Positions 27,855 through 38,247 are shown, numbered from the stretch's first letter. The stretch: DNA of 64,000 nt from Bacteroides zoogleoformans (GCF_002998435.1 NZ_CP027231.1:620001-684000), one strand, 5' to 3'. A program made the numbers and translations. The notes: generated by a model not told the origin, from the letters alone.

Positions 27855-29600
27855 ATGAAAAAGAAATTATTATACGGCATTTTCGCCTTGGGCATTGCCG
27901 CCACTACCCTCACCTCTTGCGAGGATATGTTCGGCGATTTCCTCGACAAACAGCCAAGCGGCGAACTGACAGGCGAAGAAGTGTTCGGCGATTGGGGAAT
28001 GATGACACAATTCCATAACGATACATACAACTTCCTGCGTCACGGAGCATGCCGCATCAACCGTTCTTGGCTGGATGCCGCCACCGATTTGGGTGAGACC
28101 AGCTATGCCAACGGAGGCGTACGTACCACCTTCAACATCGGCAACTACTACGGCGGAGGCGGTGCAACCGAGCTCTCTGATACTTGGGAAGTATTCTATC
28201 GCGGCATTCGTAAGTGCAACATGATACTGACCCGCATAGAAAGCGTTCCCAGAGGAGCTGAACTGTCCGAAAGCGACTATTTAGTGAAGAAACAGAACTA
28301 CATTTCGGAAGCTCGCTTCCTGCGCGCATGGTTCTATTGGGAGCTCTTCCTGCGCTACGGCCCTATTCCCGTGGTGACCGAAGTACTTGACCCGAACGGC
28401 GACCTGCTGGGCAACTACACCACCCGCCCCACCCTGAAAGAGTATGTAGTGGACTTCATTCTGAAAGAACTGAAAGAGTGCGAAGACGGATTGCAGCCCA
28501 ATGATAAAAACTACAAAGAATACGGACGCATCAACCGACCTATGGCACGCGCGCTCCACAGCCACATCATGCTCTATATGGCCAGTCCGCGTTACAGCGC
28601 CGAATCGAGTATCACATGGCAACAGGCTGCCGATGCCAACAAGAGCTTTATCGACACTTACGGAGGCCTTTATTCGCTGATGCAAGGCGTAGACGCCAAA
28701 ACGGCACTGACCAATGCCTGGCTGTTAACACCTGCCGAAGGAAACAAAGAAATGATTTTCTACCGCAACGACAATACGATAACCTGGAGCGGCATTTCCA
28801 ATGACACTCCGGTAGGAGAAGGCGGAAACGGCGGTCTCTGCCCTTCGCAAAATCTGATAGACATGTATGACATGATAGATGGAAACGCCCCATTCCAAAG
28901 TTACGACGAAACGGGAGCACCCGTATATAACGGTATGCAGCCGATTGTCAACCCGAACGGGGGCTACAGTGATGCCAACATGTGGAGCAACCGCGACCGG
29001 CGTCTGAATGCTTCAATCCTTTTCCATGGGGTCATATGGGGAAACGGAACCATCAACGTAGTGAAAGGACAACGAGACAATCCGCTGGGAAATGCCAATG
29101 CCACTCCAACCGGTTATTATGTGCGGAAGCTGATTCCGGAATCCATTTTGAGCAACAATCATGGAGGTAAAGCTTACCGTATCTGGTCTTTCATCCGCTA
29201 TTCGGAAATTCTGCTGAATTATGCCGAAGCCGTGAATGAAGTAGAAGGACCTTGTGAGGAAGTGTACAAAGCGCTCGATCAAATACGCCACCGCGCCGGT
29301 ATAACGGGTAATGTGGCCGATCGCACCGACCTTGACACGAAAGAAAAGATGCGCAACTTCATCCGCAAAGAGCGCACCATAGAGCTGGCATTTGAAGAAC
29401 ATCGCCCATGGGATGTGCGCCGATGGAACGTAGCCGAGAAAGCGTTGGGACGCGACATCATAGGAATAGATGTAGCCGCCGACGGCAGCATCACCCGCAA
29501 AGTGGCGCAAAAACGCGTATTCAGTGAGAAAATGTACCTTTATCCCATACCCGAAGGCGAATATTGGAAAACCGGCATCAAGAACAATCCCGGTTGGTAA
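27855..29600 (+). CDS. SusD-like glycan-binding lipoprotein 1
   Basis: This 581-residue surface lipoprotein (lipobox TLTSC) follows its SusC partner by 8 bp. It has the SusD N-terminal TPR-like region (EARFLRAWFYWELFLRYGPIPVVTEVL) and the C-terminal RagB/SusD signature (LLNYAEAVNE, IRKERTIELAFEEHRPWDVRRWN). It acts as the binding lid over SusC transporter 1. Confidence 0.95.
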   Translation: MKKKLLYGIFALGIAATTLTSCEDMFGDFLDKQPSGELTGEEVFGDWGMMTQFHNDTYNFLRHGACRINRSWLDAATDLGETSYANGGVRTTFNIGNYYGGGGATELSDTWEVFYRGIRKCNMILTRIESVPRGAELSESDYLVKKQNYISEARFLRAWFYWELFLRYGPIPVVTEVLDPNGDLLGNYTTRPTLKEYVVDFILKELKECEDGLQPNDKNYKEYGRINRPMARALHSHIMLYMASPRYSAESSITWQQAADANKSFIDTYGGLYSLMQGVDAKTALTNAWLLTPAEGNKEMIFYRNDNTITWSGISNDTPVGEGGNGGLCPSQNLIDMYDMIDGNAPFQSYDETGAPVYNGMQPIVNPNGGYSDANMWSNRDRRLNASILFHGVIWGNGTINVVKGQRDNPLGNANATPTGYYVRKLIPESILSNNHGGKAYRIWSFIRYSEILLNYAEAVNEVEGPCEEVYKALDQIRHRAGITGNVADRTDLDTKEKMRNFIRKERTIELAFEEHRPWDVRRWNVAEKALGRDIIGIDVAADGSITRKVAQKRVFSEKMYLYPIPEGEYWKTGIKNNPGW

Positions 29601-29621
29601 CCTTAAACATGATAACAGCAT

Positions 29622-32600
29622 ATGTATAAAATGAATCATATCATAAAAAGAATGGCAAAAGCAGGCAAAGCCCTGCTGCCGGCAGTTTTGCTCTTTGTGG
29701 TCAGCACCATGTGGGCACAAAGCGAGCAAACATTGAAAGGCCGTGTTATAGACAGCGAAGGCAATCCTATTGTCGGTGCGGTAGTGAACATAGCGGAACA
29801 GAGTCGCATCGTCCTGACCGACAAAGAAGGGAACTTCATCCTGAAGGGTGTAAAACCAACCGATGAAATCTGCATCAGCAGCATAGGTTACAAAAATGCG
29901 CAAGTAGCCGTAGAGTTCAGTGATGACTTCAAAGTGGAACTGACATCCGATTTGGATGAGTACCTGCATACCACACCGGTGCCCTTCGGACGCAAGGCCA
30001 AGAAACTGTTGACGGAGGCCACCTCCGTGGTGACGGGAGAAGAACTCCAGAAGCACCCCATCACCGTGTTGCAGAATGCATTCACCTCCACCGTGAACGG
30101 TGTGCAGACCTATGAATGGTCCAGCGAACCGGGATGGACGGAATCGGCCATGTATATCCGCGGTATCCGCACCATGAACAGTAATGCCCGCGCACCGTTG
30201 GTGATGGTAGATAATGTGGAACGTGACCTCTCGTTTCTCGATGCGTTCCCCATTGAAAATATCACGATACTGAAAGATGCGGCCGCAACAGCCATCTACG
30301 GAATGAGAGGCGCTAACGGCGCCATCATCGTGACGACCAAACGAGGCGAGGCCGGCAAAACACGGATAGACTTTACTCAAGAGGCAGGCTTCCAGATGCT
30401 GAGCAACAAAATGGAAAACCAGAACGCTTACAACATGGCTCTGACCCGCAACCGGGTGAAGTATCTGAATGGTGACCAGCCGATGTATACGGACGAACAA
30501 ATTGAGAAGTACCGCCGTGTATGCAACGGTGAAGAATTGGAGGGTATGGACAAATACAAATACTTCAACACCAATTGGTTTGACGAATTGTACCGGGAAA
30601 CTGCACCTACTTACAAAACCAACTTGCAGGTAAGCGGCGGAAACGACCGTGCCCGCTACTATGTGTCGTTCTCATACCTGCGTCAAGAAGGTATGTGGAA
30701 TGATAAATGGACAAACTATAACAAAGATTACAACACGGGGCATACACTAAACCGCTGGAACCTCCGTTCCAATCTGGACATCGATGTGACCAAATTCCTG
30801 AATGTGTCGCTGGACTTAGGCGGACGTATCGACAACATCCAACAACCACTGACCGGTGTGTTCAGCCTTATCACTTTCGGTGCCGTGGAGTGTGACCCCA
30901 CCGCGCCTGTATTCTGTCCCAACGGAGAAATCTTCGCCAAAGCCGGCGTGGAAAATGCAGGAAAGCTGCTGGCCGCTTCCGGTAAGGAAAGCAACCGACG
31001 TCGTAACCTTTACTCTACCTTGAACGTCAATGGTGACCTGAGTGCCATTTTGAAAGGATTGAAAGTGAATGCTACCGTGAGCTTCGACTCTTACGAGGTA
31101 TTTGAGACTTCTCAAGCCAACAACGTGAATTCATATAATTACGATTACCTGAATCTGGATGTGAACGATGTATCAGAAATCAAGTACAATAAATTCAGCT
31201 CATATCAAGCACTACATTATACTTCCGGAGCAAAAGGCAATCAGCGTGCTCATTACTACAACCTGAATCTGGCGGGCGGATTGAGTTATGAGAAAAGTTT
31301 GGGCAAGCACCATATCGGAGCCCGTGCTTTTGCGCGTGCTTATCGCAACCAAATCAACGTGCAAGAAGCCAACAACCCTCAGTATAACTCATCGAACCGC
31401 TATTTGTCATACAACGGACAAGTGAATTATAACTATGATAATCGTTACCTGCTCGCAGGCAACATCTCACGTATGGGTAGTGACAATTTCCGTGAAGACA
31501 ACCGGTGGGGCACTTTCTATGGAGGCTCGCTCGGCTGGGTGGCTTCCGAAGAACCTTGGTTGAAAAACAACAAACACATCGGCCTCTTGAAACTGCGCAC
31601 TTCTTACGGACGCTCGGGACAAGCTAATACCGGTTCAGGCCGCTATCCCTACCAAAACACGTATGGCACAGCCACGGGATACGGATTCGGCTACAACAAC
31701 AGTACATCCATCAATGGTTTTGCAGAGACAAAAGCCGGAAACGCTAACAACATCTGGGAAATCTCCGACATGCTAAACATCGGTTTGGATTTCGACTTTT
31801 GGAAGAAAAAGCTCTATGGGCAGATAGACGTCTTCAAAGAATGGCGCTCGAACATCCTGGTGACACGCTCCGGCGTTCCCGGCATCTTGGGTATCTCCGT
31901 GGCCCAAGATTCTTATGGAAAAGCAGAGACTAAAGGTTTTGAAGTGACTTTGGGACATCGTAATCATATCCGCGACTTCAACTTCTACGTGGAAGGTATG
32001 CTGACATACAACACCAACAAAATCACAGAAATGGACGAGACGGAACCTAACGTGCCTTGGCAACGAAAAACAGGTAATCGCATTTTGGATTACACATCAG
32101 TGGCCAGTCTTTATGAAGCTCCGTTCAATAATACCATCGGTGGTTGGAACCGTTACAAATTTGTGCAATGGGCTGCTGACCCTAACCTGATAGCCACTAA
32201 CCAACAAGATGCCATTGACCATCCGGAGAAGTATCCTTATCATACCTCTTCCAACGGCAACCAACGATTGGGAACCGCCGTGTTCAAAGACTTGAACGGT
32301 GACCGTCAAATTGATTCCAATGATATGATTCCGGATACCTATACCATCATTCCGGAACTCATCCCGACACTGAACTTCGGCTTTGAGTGGAAAGGCTTCG
32401 ATGCCCGCGCCGTACTGACCGCATACCTGAACCGCGATGTATTTTTCTCGCCTGCCATCTCTTGGTCCGGATGGGGTAATCAAGGCACGCACGAGGTTGT
32501 GAAAAGTTGGGGCTATTACACCGATGACCCGTCAGACCCGCGCAACGTCAACGCCACTTATCCTCGCCCGGTATACGGCGGATACAATGCCATAGACTCC

Positions 32601-32867
32601 GACCGTGACAGCGGCACCTATCAGAATGACATCTGGATTGTGAATGGCAACTTCCTCTCACTGCGCAACATCGAGGTGGGATATTCACTTCCCAAAAAGC
32701 TGATAGCCAAAGCCAACCTCACGAAGTGCCGAGTTTACTTCAGCGGCTATAACCTCTATACGTGGGATAGCATGCCGGCTGGCATTGACCCGGAGAAACC
32801 GATGAGTTACTGTTGGTGGTATCCGAAGACTCGCACATTCACCTTCGGCATCAATGTGGGATTTTAA
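29622..32867 (+). CDS. SusC-like TonB-dependent transporter 2, TonB box not recognisable
   Basis: This 1081-residue transporter has a signal peptide (VLLFVVSTMWAQS), a carboxypeptidase-D-like domain (LKGRVIDSEGNPIVGAV), a plug (IRGIRTMNSNARAPLVMVDNVERD, then ILKDAAATAIYGMRGANG) and a barrel. Unlike transporter 1, the segment between the N-terminal domain and plug (about residues 105-150) lacks the usual EVVVVGYG TonB box. An alternative start at 29631 removes three residues. It pairs with the SusD gene 33 bp downstream, which gives the locus two import complexes, as in B. thetaiotaomicron. Confidence 0.93.
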   Translation: MYKMNHIIKRMAKAGKALLPAVLLFVVSTMWAQSEQTLKGRVIDSEGNPIVGAVVNIAEQSRIVLTDKEGNFILKGVKPTDEICISSIGYKNAQVAVEFSDDFKVELTSDLDEYLHTTPVPFGRKAKKLLTEATSVVTGEELQKHPITVLQNAFTSTVNGVQTYEWSSEPGWTESAMYIRGIRTMNSNARAPLVMVDNVERDLSFLDAFPIENITILKDAAATAIYGMRGANGAIIVTTKRGEAGKTRIDFTQEAGFQMLSNKMENQNAYNMALTRNRVKYLNGDQPMYTDEQIEKYRRVCNGEELEGMDKYKYFNTNWFDELYRETAPTYKTNLQVSGGNDRARYYVSFSYLRQEGMWNDKWTNYNKDYNTGHTLNRWNLRSNLDIDVTKFLNVSLDLGGRIDNIQQPLTGVFSLITFGAVECDPTAPVFCPNGEIFAKAGVENAGKLLAASGKESNRRRNLYSTLNVNGDLSAILKGLKVNATVSFDSYEVFETSQANNVNSYNYDYLNLDVNDVSEIKYNKFSSYQALHYTSGAKGNQRAHYYNLNLAGGLSYEKSLGKHHIGARAFARAYRNQINVQEANNPQYNSSNRYLSYNGQVNYNYDNRYLLAGNISRMGSDNFREDNRWGTFYGGSLGWVASEEPWLKNNKHIGLLKLRTSYGRSGQANTGSGRYPYQNTYGTATGYGFGYNNSTSINGFAETKAGNANNIWEISDMLNIGLDFDFWKKKLYGQIDVFKEWRSNILVTRSGVPGILGISVAQDSYGKAETKGFEVTLGHRNHIRDFNFYVEGMLTYNTNKITEMDETEPNVPWQRKTGNRILDYTSVASLYEAPFNNTIGGWNRYKFVQWAADPNLIATNQQDAIDHPEKYPYHTSSNGNQRLGTAVFKDLNGDRQIDSNDMIPDTYTIIPELIPTLNFGFEWKGFDARAVLTAYLNRDVFFSPAISWSGWGNQGTHEVVKSWGYYTDDPSDPRNVNATYPRPVYGGYNAIDSDRDSGTYQNDIWIVNGNFLSLRNIEVGYSLPKKLIAKANLTKCRVYFSGYNLYTWDSMPAGIDPEKPMSYCWWYPKTRTFTFGINVGF

Positions 32868-32900
32868 GTATTTGTTGATAACTTTAAAAAGAAACGACGT

Positions 32901-34727
32901 ATGAAAAGATACATTAAATATATGACAGCCATCCTGCTGACAGCAAATTTCAGCGCTTGCAGCGACTTCCTCGACAAAGAGGTGGATTTAGCTCTGGGGC
33001 CGGAAGATGTATTCAATAAGTTTGAAAATACCCGGGGAAATCTGGCCAATATTTACAGCTACCTACCCGATGCCTTTGCGGGATATGGCGACGGACAGTT
33101 TTTAGGCGCATCACGCGATTGCATGACAGACAATGCCATCTCTTTCTGGAATGTACACCGTTATCATGCAGTGCTTGCCGACAGCTATTCGGCCACCAAC
33201 CACTGGTTCGCCCAAAATTATTGGGAAAAGAATTTCAAGGCCATCCGTGCAGCCAACACTTTCCTGACGTATGCCAAAGAAAGCGTTATAAAAAACAAGG
33301 AAACAGACAACGACGATAATCGTTTGTACGACCGTTACATCGCTGAAGCCAAATTGCTCCGAGCCATCTTTCATTTCGATTTAGTGAGTTACTTCGGAGC
33401 TATTCCCGTATTGGGTGAAAATGAAGAGGGAAAGCCCATCATCTTTGATTACACTAACTCGGAAGCCATGAACCAGCCGCGTACGGATGCCGCCGAAGCC
33501 TTACAATGGATAGCCGACGAGTGTGACAAAGTGAAAGACGTACTCCCTTTCCGCTATAAGCAGGAAGACTTGAACTGGGGACGCCTGAACGGTGCCTCTG
33601 CATATGCATTGAAAGCAAGAGTCCTACTCTACAAAGCATCTGCTTTGAACAACCCCGCCAATGACAAAAGTCGATGGCAAGCAGCCGCTAACGCTGCAAT
33701 AGCTTTTATTGAAAAGAATAATCAGCAGAGCAATCCGTATCGTCTGTATACAACGGCTGACAACAATCCGAAAAAGAATTATTACGAGTGCTTCGTATCA
33801 GACCCTACTCCCCCGCACCTGAACAATGAGTTCATCCTCTGCCGGTCGGAATGGACAAATACGCGAGAAATCGAATTGTTCTTAACTCCCTGTGGATTCA
33901 GTGGCTCTGCCAATGCCGTAGGACGCACCAACCCCACTCAAAATCTGGTGGACAGCTACGAAACAATCAATGGCAAGCCCATTGATCAAGATGCTTCTTA
34001 TGACCCGCAGCATCCTTATGACAATCGTGACCCGCGTTTGGAGCAAACCATTCTGCATCATGGTTCGATATGGGGAGATGCCAACGAATCGGAGGAGCGT
34101 GCCGTAGATATCACTTATGGCAGCGGTAAAGACTACAAGGCACTGCATGGAGGTACGGTGACCGGATATTATACAAAGAAATTCCTGCACAACATGTCAT
34201 TCAAGAGTCCCAAACTCTATACACATGCCTGCCCTATCTTTCGTTATGCCGAGATTCTGCTGAATGCTGCCGAGGCTATCAACGAAGCCGAAGGACCGGC
34301 TAATGCCTATCAGTATGTGAATCGGGTACGTGCCCGAGTGGATATGCCTGCCTATAAAGGCATGACACAGGAGCAACTGCGCGAACGCATACGCAACGAA
34401 CGACGTATCGAGCTGTGCTTTGAAGACCACCGCTTCTTCGACGAACGCCGCTGGAAGCTGTTTGAAGGAAAGAACGCATCGAGCGAACGTAACGAGCCGC
34501 GCTATAAACAAGTGTATAACATATATGGTGTGCAGGTAAATCCGGGCAGCTCGAATATGTACACTTACGGAAGTTCCGACTTATACAAGGCTCGTGCTTT
34601 CAGCAGCCCGAAGAACTATTATTTCCCGATACCCGATGCGGAAATTAAGCGTCTGCCAAGGCTAAAACAAAACTCTGGCTGGGAGCTGACTACTTCTGAA
34701 ACAGAAAGCACAACGACTAAACAATAA
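32901..34727 (+). CDS. SusD-like glycan-binding lipoprotein 2
   Basis: This 608-residue lipoprotein (lipobox NFSAC) has SusD-family features: AEAKLLRAIFHFDLVSYFGAIPV in the N-terminal half, and LLNAAEAINEAEG plus IRNERRIELCFEDHRFFDERRWKLFEG near the C terminus. It is the expected surface lid of SusC transporter 2. The gene for the surface arabinanase begins 12 bp downstream. Confidence 0.94.
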   Translation: MKRYIKYMTAILLTANFSACSDFLDKEVDLALGPEDVFNKFENTRGNLANIYSYLPDAFAGYGDGQFLGASRDCMTDNAISFWNVHRYHAVLADSYSATNHWFAQNYWEKNFKAIRAANTFLTYAKESVIKNKETDNDDNRLYDRYIAEAKLLRAIFHFDLVSYFGAIPVLGENEEGKPIIFDYTNSEAMNQPRTDAAEALQWIADECDKVKDVLPFRYKQEDLNWGRLNGASAYALKARVLLYKASALNNPANDKSRWQAAANAAIAFIEKNNQQSNPYRLYTTADNNPKKNYYECFVSDPTPPHLNNEFILCRSEWTNTREIELFLTPCGFSGSANAVGRTNPTQNLVDSYETINGKPIDQDASYDPQHPYDNRDPRLEQTILHHGSIWGDANESEERAVDITYGSGKDYKALHGGTVTGYYTKKFLHNMSFKSPKLYTHACPIFRYAEILLNAAEAINEAEGPANAYQYVNRVRARVDMPAYKGMTQEQLRERIRNERRIELCFEDHRFFDERRWKLFEGKNASSERNEPRYKQVYNIYGVQVNPGSSNMYTYGSSDLYKARAFSSPKNYYFPIPDAEIKRLPRLKQNSGWELTTSETESTTTKQ

Positions 34728-34739
34728 AAACAAGAAATT

Positions 34740-36668
34740 ATGAAACTTATAAAATGGCTCAATCTCTTCACGTTGGGATGCACACTGTTTATAAGCATGG
34801 CATCCTGCGATGACGATGATAATAACTCCGGTGAACTGAAATTGGGCACACCCACTGTGACCGATATTGCAGTTCCCACGGCAACGGTTCTCTCGGAAGT
34901 AACAGCTTGCCGGGAAGATATTGACATGGGTAGAACACGGATAATGTCTTACGGTTTTTGTTATGGTACAACCGGCACTCCCACCATCCATGACGCTACT
35001 GTGAAAACAACTCCCGACAACGGAAAGATGACAGCAAGCTTAACAAGTTTGAAAGGTAATACAGAATATCATGTACGTGCCTTTGCCACCCTCTATCCAA
35101 ATGGTATCATCTATTCCGATGACGTTTCATTTACAACCAATGCCCAAAGTACAATCTCCGAATTGAACGATTACGTTCCTCCGACTTATGCAGATAACTA
35201 TACAGACATAGCCGACTGGAACCAACGCAATAAATGGAATTTGGCCAACGTACATGACCCCGGCATTGTTTTAGCTGAAGATGGTTATTACTATATGTAT
35301 CAGACAGATGCTTCCTACGGCAACACGCACATTGCGGGCGGACACTTTCACGGACGGCGTTCCAAAGATCTTGTGAACTGGGAATATTTAGGAGGAACCA
35401 TGAAGTCATTGCCGGCATGGATTATACCCCAACTAAATGAAATACGCAAAGCCATGGGATTGGTAGAAACCACTCCCGCCGAGAAAGACTTCGGTTACTG
35501 GGCACCCTGCGTACGTAAAGTGAAAGACGGGCTCTATCGTATGTACTACTCTATCGTGGTTCCCGGATATATCAATGGAACCGGAAGCTGGGGTGAACGC
35601 GCTTTCATCGGCCTGATGGAAAACAACAATCCGGCAAACAACGACGGTTGGGAAGATAAGGGCTACGTCATCACCAATGCTTCGGATAAAGGATTGGACT
35701 ATATGGTAAAACCAGATGACTGGGCTAACTGCTACTTCAAATGGAACGCCATCGACCCCTCTTACATTATAGATAAAGATGGTAAACATTACTTGATTTA
35801 CGGCTCTTGGCATAGTGGCATCGCTTCCATAGAAATAGATGCCAACACCGGAAAACCGGCAACGGTACTGCCCAAACCGTGGGGAACAGCGAATGAAATT
35901 GCACCTTACGGAAAACTGCTGGCAACCCGCCGGATGGGAAACCGTTGGCAAGGCTCGGAAGGGGCGGAGATAATCTATAATGCCCAAACCGGATATTACT
36001 ATTTGTTTGTGGCTTACGATGCTTTGGATGTACCTTACAACACACGTGTATGTCGTTCGAAAGACATCAACGGCCCCTACATCGGCATTGATGGCACAGA
36101 CCTCACCAACAACGGAGGAGACATGCTCCCCGTGGTTACGCATCCTTATAAATTCAGCAATAGCGAGGGATGGGTAGGTATTGCACATTGCGCCATCTTC
36201 GATGATGGCAAAGGTAATTGGTTTTATGCATCACAAGGCCGATTTCCCAAAGATGTACCCAACATCAATGCAAGTAATGCCATCATGATGGGGCATATCC
36301 GCTCCATCCGCTGGACAAAAGACGGATGGCCGGTGGTGATGCCCGAGCGCTACGGAGCGGTGCCACAAGTACCCATCACAGAAAAAGAGCTGGTGGGAAA
36401 CTGGGAGCACATAGACCTCTCCTACTCTTATGGAAAACAAAAGACATCTGACAACATGACACTCTCTGCCGATCACAAAGTGACGGATGGAAGTTGGAAA
36501 GGCGCCACTTGGACGTATGATGCCGTCAACGAACGAATCAGTTTCAGCAATGGAGTGGAAGTATGTCTGCAACGCGAAGTAGACTGGGAAGCCAATCCAA
36601 GAACACATACAATTGTATATGCCGGATATGGCAGCAGTAAAACATACTGGGGCAAGAAGTCCCGCTAA
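34740..36668 (+). CDS. GH43 endo-arabinanase-type lipoprotein, probably surface-exposed
   Basis: This 642-residue lipoprotein has its lipidated Cys followed by four Asp (CDDDDNN), an acidic signal associated with surface export in Bacteroidota. A fibronectin/Ig-like domain (about 30-135) precedes the GH43 domain: Asp in NVHDPGIV, Asp in NAIDPSYI, Glu in GAEIIYNA. A C-terminal beta domain follows. It corresponds in position to BT0360, the surface endo-arabinanase that makes oligosaccharides for the SusC/D importers. It is last in the Sus-like operon, and a long inverted repeat lies 45 bp after its stop. Confidence 0.9.
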   Translation: MKLIKWLNLFTLGCTLFISMASCDDDDNNSGELKLGTPTVTDIAVPTATVLSEVTACREDIDMGRTRIMSYGFCYGTTGTPTIHDATVKTTPDNGKMTASLTSLKGNTEYHVRAFATLYPNGIIYSDDVSFTTNAQSTISELNDYVPPTYADNYTDIADWNQRNKWNLANVHDPGIVLAEDGYYYMYQTDASYGNTHIAGGHFHGRRSKDLVNWEYLGGTMKSLPAWIIPQLNEIRKAMGLVETTPAEKDFGYWAPCVRKVKDGLYRMYYSIVVPGYINGTGSWGERAFIGLMENNNPANNDGWEDKGYVITNASDKGLDYMVKPDDWANCYFKWNAIDPSYIIDKDGKHYLIYGSWHSGIASIEIDANTGKPATVLPKPWGTANEIAPYGKLLATRRMGNRWQGSEGAEIIYNAQTGYYYLFVAYDALDVPYNTRVCRSKDINGPYIGIDGTDLTNNGGDMLPVVTHPYKFSNSEGWVGIAHCAIFDDGKGNWFYASQGRFPKDVPNINASNAIMMGHIRSIRWTKDGWPVVMPERYGAVPQVPITEKELVGNWEHIDLSYSYGKQKTSDNMTLSADHKVTDGSWKGATWTYDAVNERISFSNGVEVCLQREVDWEANPRTHTIVYAGYGSSKTYWGKKSR

Positions 36669-36713
36669 GCATATTTTCCTATAGATGTCTTATTAGCTTC
36701 CTTACATCTCCCT

Positions 36714-36785
36714 TTTGAGGCTGTTTTTCTATCTTTGCCACATGGTGTGCCATGTCCTCCACCCAAATAGAAAAACAGCCTCAAA
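36714..36785. repeat. Perfect 19-bp inverted repeat with nested hairpin
   Basis: Arms 36714-36732 and 36767-36785 are perfect complements (TTTGAGGCTGTTTTTCTAT and its reverse complement). The 34-nt interior holds a second hairpin (ACATGG, TGTG, CCATGT). The left arm runs into a TATCTTTG -7-like box. It may act as the operon terminator or be a small dispersed or MITE-like element. The rest of the gap to 37004 shows nothing I recognise. Confidence 0.75.
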
Positions 36786-37004
36786 TATAAATCAAAAGGA
36801 AGTTGCACAAACATAAGCCCGCACTTGAGAGAATGCAATCTCACACTCCAGGAAAGATAAGCCCATACTTTAAGGAAGATTCTTCAAGAGGGAATATAAA
36901 CAGTAATACGAACTTTCCAAGCAACCTTATACTTTCAGCGTCAATAGATAAAACGTCCAGTCTTTCTGCAAAAAGATAGTTTTTAACAAGAAAAAACAGC
37001 TTTT

Positions 37005-37063
37005 ATGTTGTATAACATGTGATGGTGTATATTGAACACCGGAACAAAGTGTTACTTTTACAC
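37005..37063 (+). promoter_or_regulatory. galM-ara promoter with three AraR-like palindromes
   Basis: Three palindromes lie in a row: ATGTTGTATAACAT (37005-37018), GGTGTATATTGAACACC (37024-37040) and GTGTTACTTTTACAC (37049-37063). The last two share GTGT-N7-ACAC. They overlap the likely -33 (TTGA, 37033-37036) and -7 (TACTTTTA, 37053-37060, one mismatch) elements, a good layout for repression by the Nudix-type AraR encoded downstream. Confidence 0.6.
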
Positions 37064-37107
37064 CCCAAGAGAAGACAGATAACTTATTTACACCAAAACA
37101 TTAAGTC

Positions 37108-38247
37108 ATGAACAAACAAATCTTACTTACGGGAATAGCCGCTTTAATGCTGGCGTCCTGCAACCAGAAACCGGAGACCAGGCTAACCTTATCCGGCCTT
37201 AACCCCGCGGCTTTTAAAACGACCGTAAACAACGCCCAAACAGACCTTTACACTTTGAGAAACAAGGCCGGCATGGAAGTTTGCATCACCAACTTCGGAG
37301 GACGCATCGTTTCCATCATGGTGCCCGATAAGAACGGAACCATGCAAGATGTAGTATTGGGGTTCGACAGCATTGCCGACTACATCAACATTCCCAGCGA
37401 TTTCGGCGCTTCCATCGGCCGCTATGCCAACCGCATCAATCAAGGTAAAATAGTGTTGGACGGCGACACCATCCAATTGCCGCAAAACAACTTCGGGCAC
37501 TGCCTGCACGGTGGACCACAAGGCTGGCAATATCAAGTTTTCGAAGCTAAACAGATGGATGAAACCACATTGGAACTGACACGTTTCTCTCCGGATGGTG
37601 ATGAGAACTTCCCGGGAAACGTTACGGCAAAAGTTCTTTTCAAGCTGACCGAAGAGAATGCCATCGACATCAAATATAGCGCTACCACGGATAAGAAAAC
37701 GGTCATCAACATGACTAATCACTCTTACTTCAACTTATCCGGTAATCCGGCACAAGCCGCCACCGACCATATCCTGTATGTCAATGCCGACACTTATACA
37801 CCGGTGGATAATACTTTCATGACCACCGGAGAAATTGCCCCGGTAAAAGATACGCCTATGGACTTTTCCACTCCCAAGGCCGTGGGGCAAGATATAGCCA
37901 ACTTCGACTTCGACCAATTGAAAAACGGAAATGGATATGACCATAACTGGATACTGAATACACAAGGCGACCTCACCCACATGGCAGCCAAACTTACTTC
38001 TCCCGTAAGCGGCATCACATTGGAAGTTTATACCAATGAACCGGGAATTCAAGTTTACACCGGCAATTTCCTTGATGGAACAGTGAAAGGGAAAAAAGGA
38101 ATCATCTACAACCAACGCGCTTCCGTATGCCTCGAAACACAACACTATCCGGACAGTCCTAACAAACCCGAATGGCCTTCGGCTATTTTGGAACCGGGAC
38201 AGACCTACAACAGTGAATGTATCTTTAAATTTTCAGTAGAGAAATAA
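37108..38247 (+). CDS. galM: Aldose 1-epimerase (mutarotase), lipoprotein
   Basis: This 379-residue protein has an N-terminal lipobox (LMLASC), so it is probably periplasmic. It contains family residues: His in FGHCLHGGPQGW, the catalytic His in NMTNHSYFNLSG and the catalytic Glu in VCLETQHYPDSPN. It interconverts sugar anomers, here most likely arabinose before uptake. It is the first gene of the arabinose catabolic operon behind the AraR-like operators; the symporter start is 25 bp downstream. Confidence 0.92.
   Translation: MNKQILLTGIAALMLASCNQKPETRLTLSGLNPAAFKTTVNNAQTDLYTLRNKAGMEVCITNFGGRIVSIMVPDKNGTMQDVVLGFDSIADYINIPSDFGASIGRYANRINQGKIVLDGDTIQLPQNNFGHCLHGGPQGWQYQVFEAKQMDETTLELTRFSPDGDENFPGNVTAKVLFKLTEENAIDIKYSATTDKKTVINMTNHSYFNLSGNPAQAATDHILYVNADTYTPVDNTFMTTGEIAPVKDTPMDFSTPKAVGQDIANFDFDQLKNGNGYDHNWILNTQGDLTHMAAKLTSPVSGITLEVYTNEPGIQVYTGNFLDGTVKGKKGIIYNQRASVCLETQHYPDSPNKPEWPSAILEPGQTYNSECIFKFSVEK

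Noticed and set aside
36714..36785. Invertible promoter of the Bacteroides capsule type
   Set aside because: The interval between arms is only 34 bp and no invertase gene is nearby, so inversion is unlikely.
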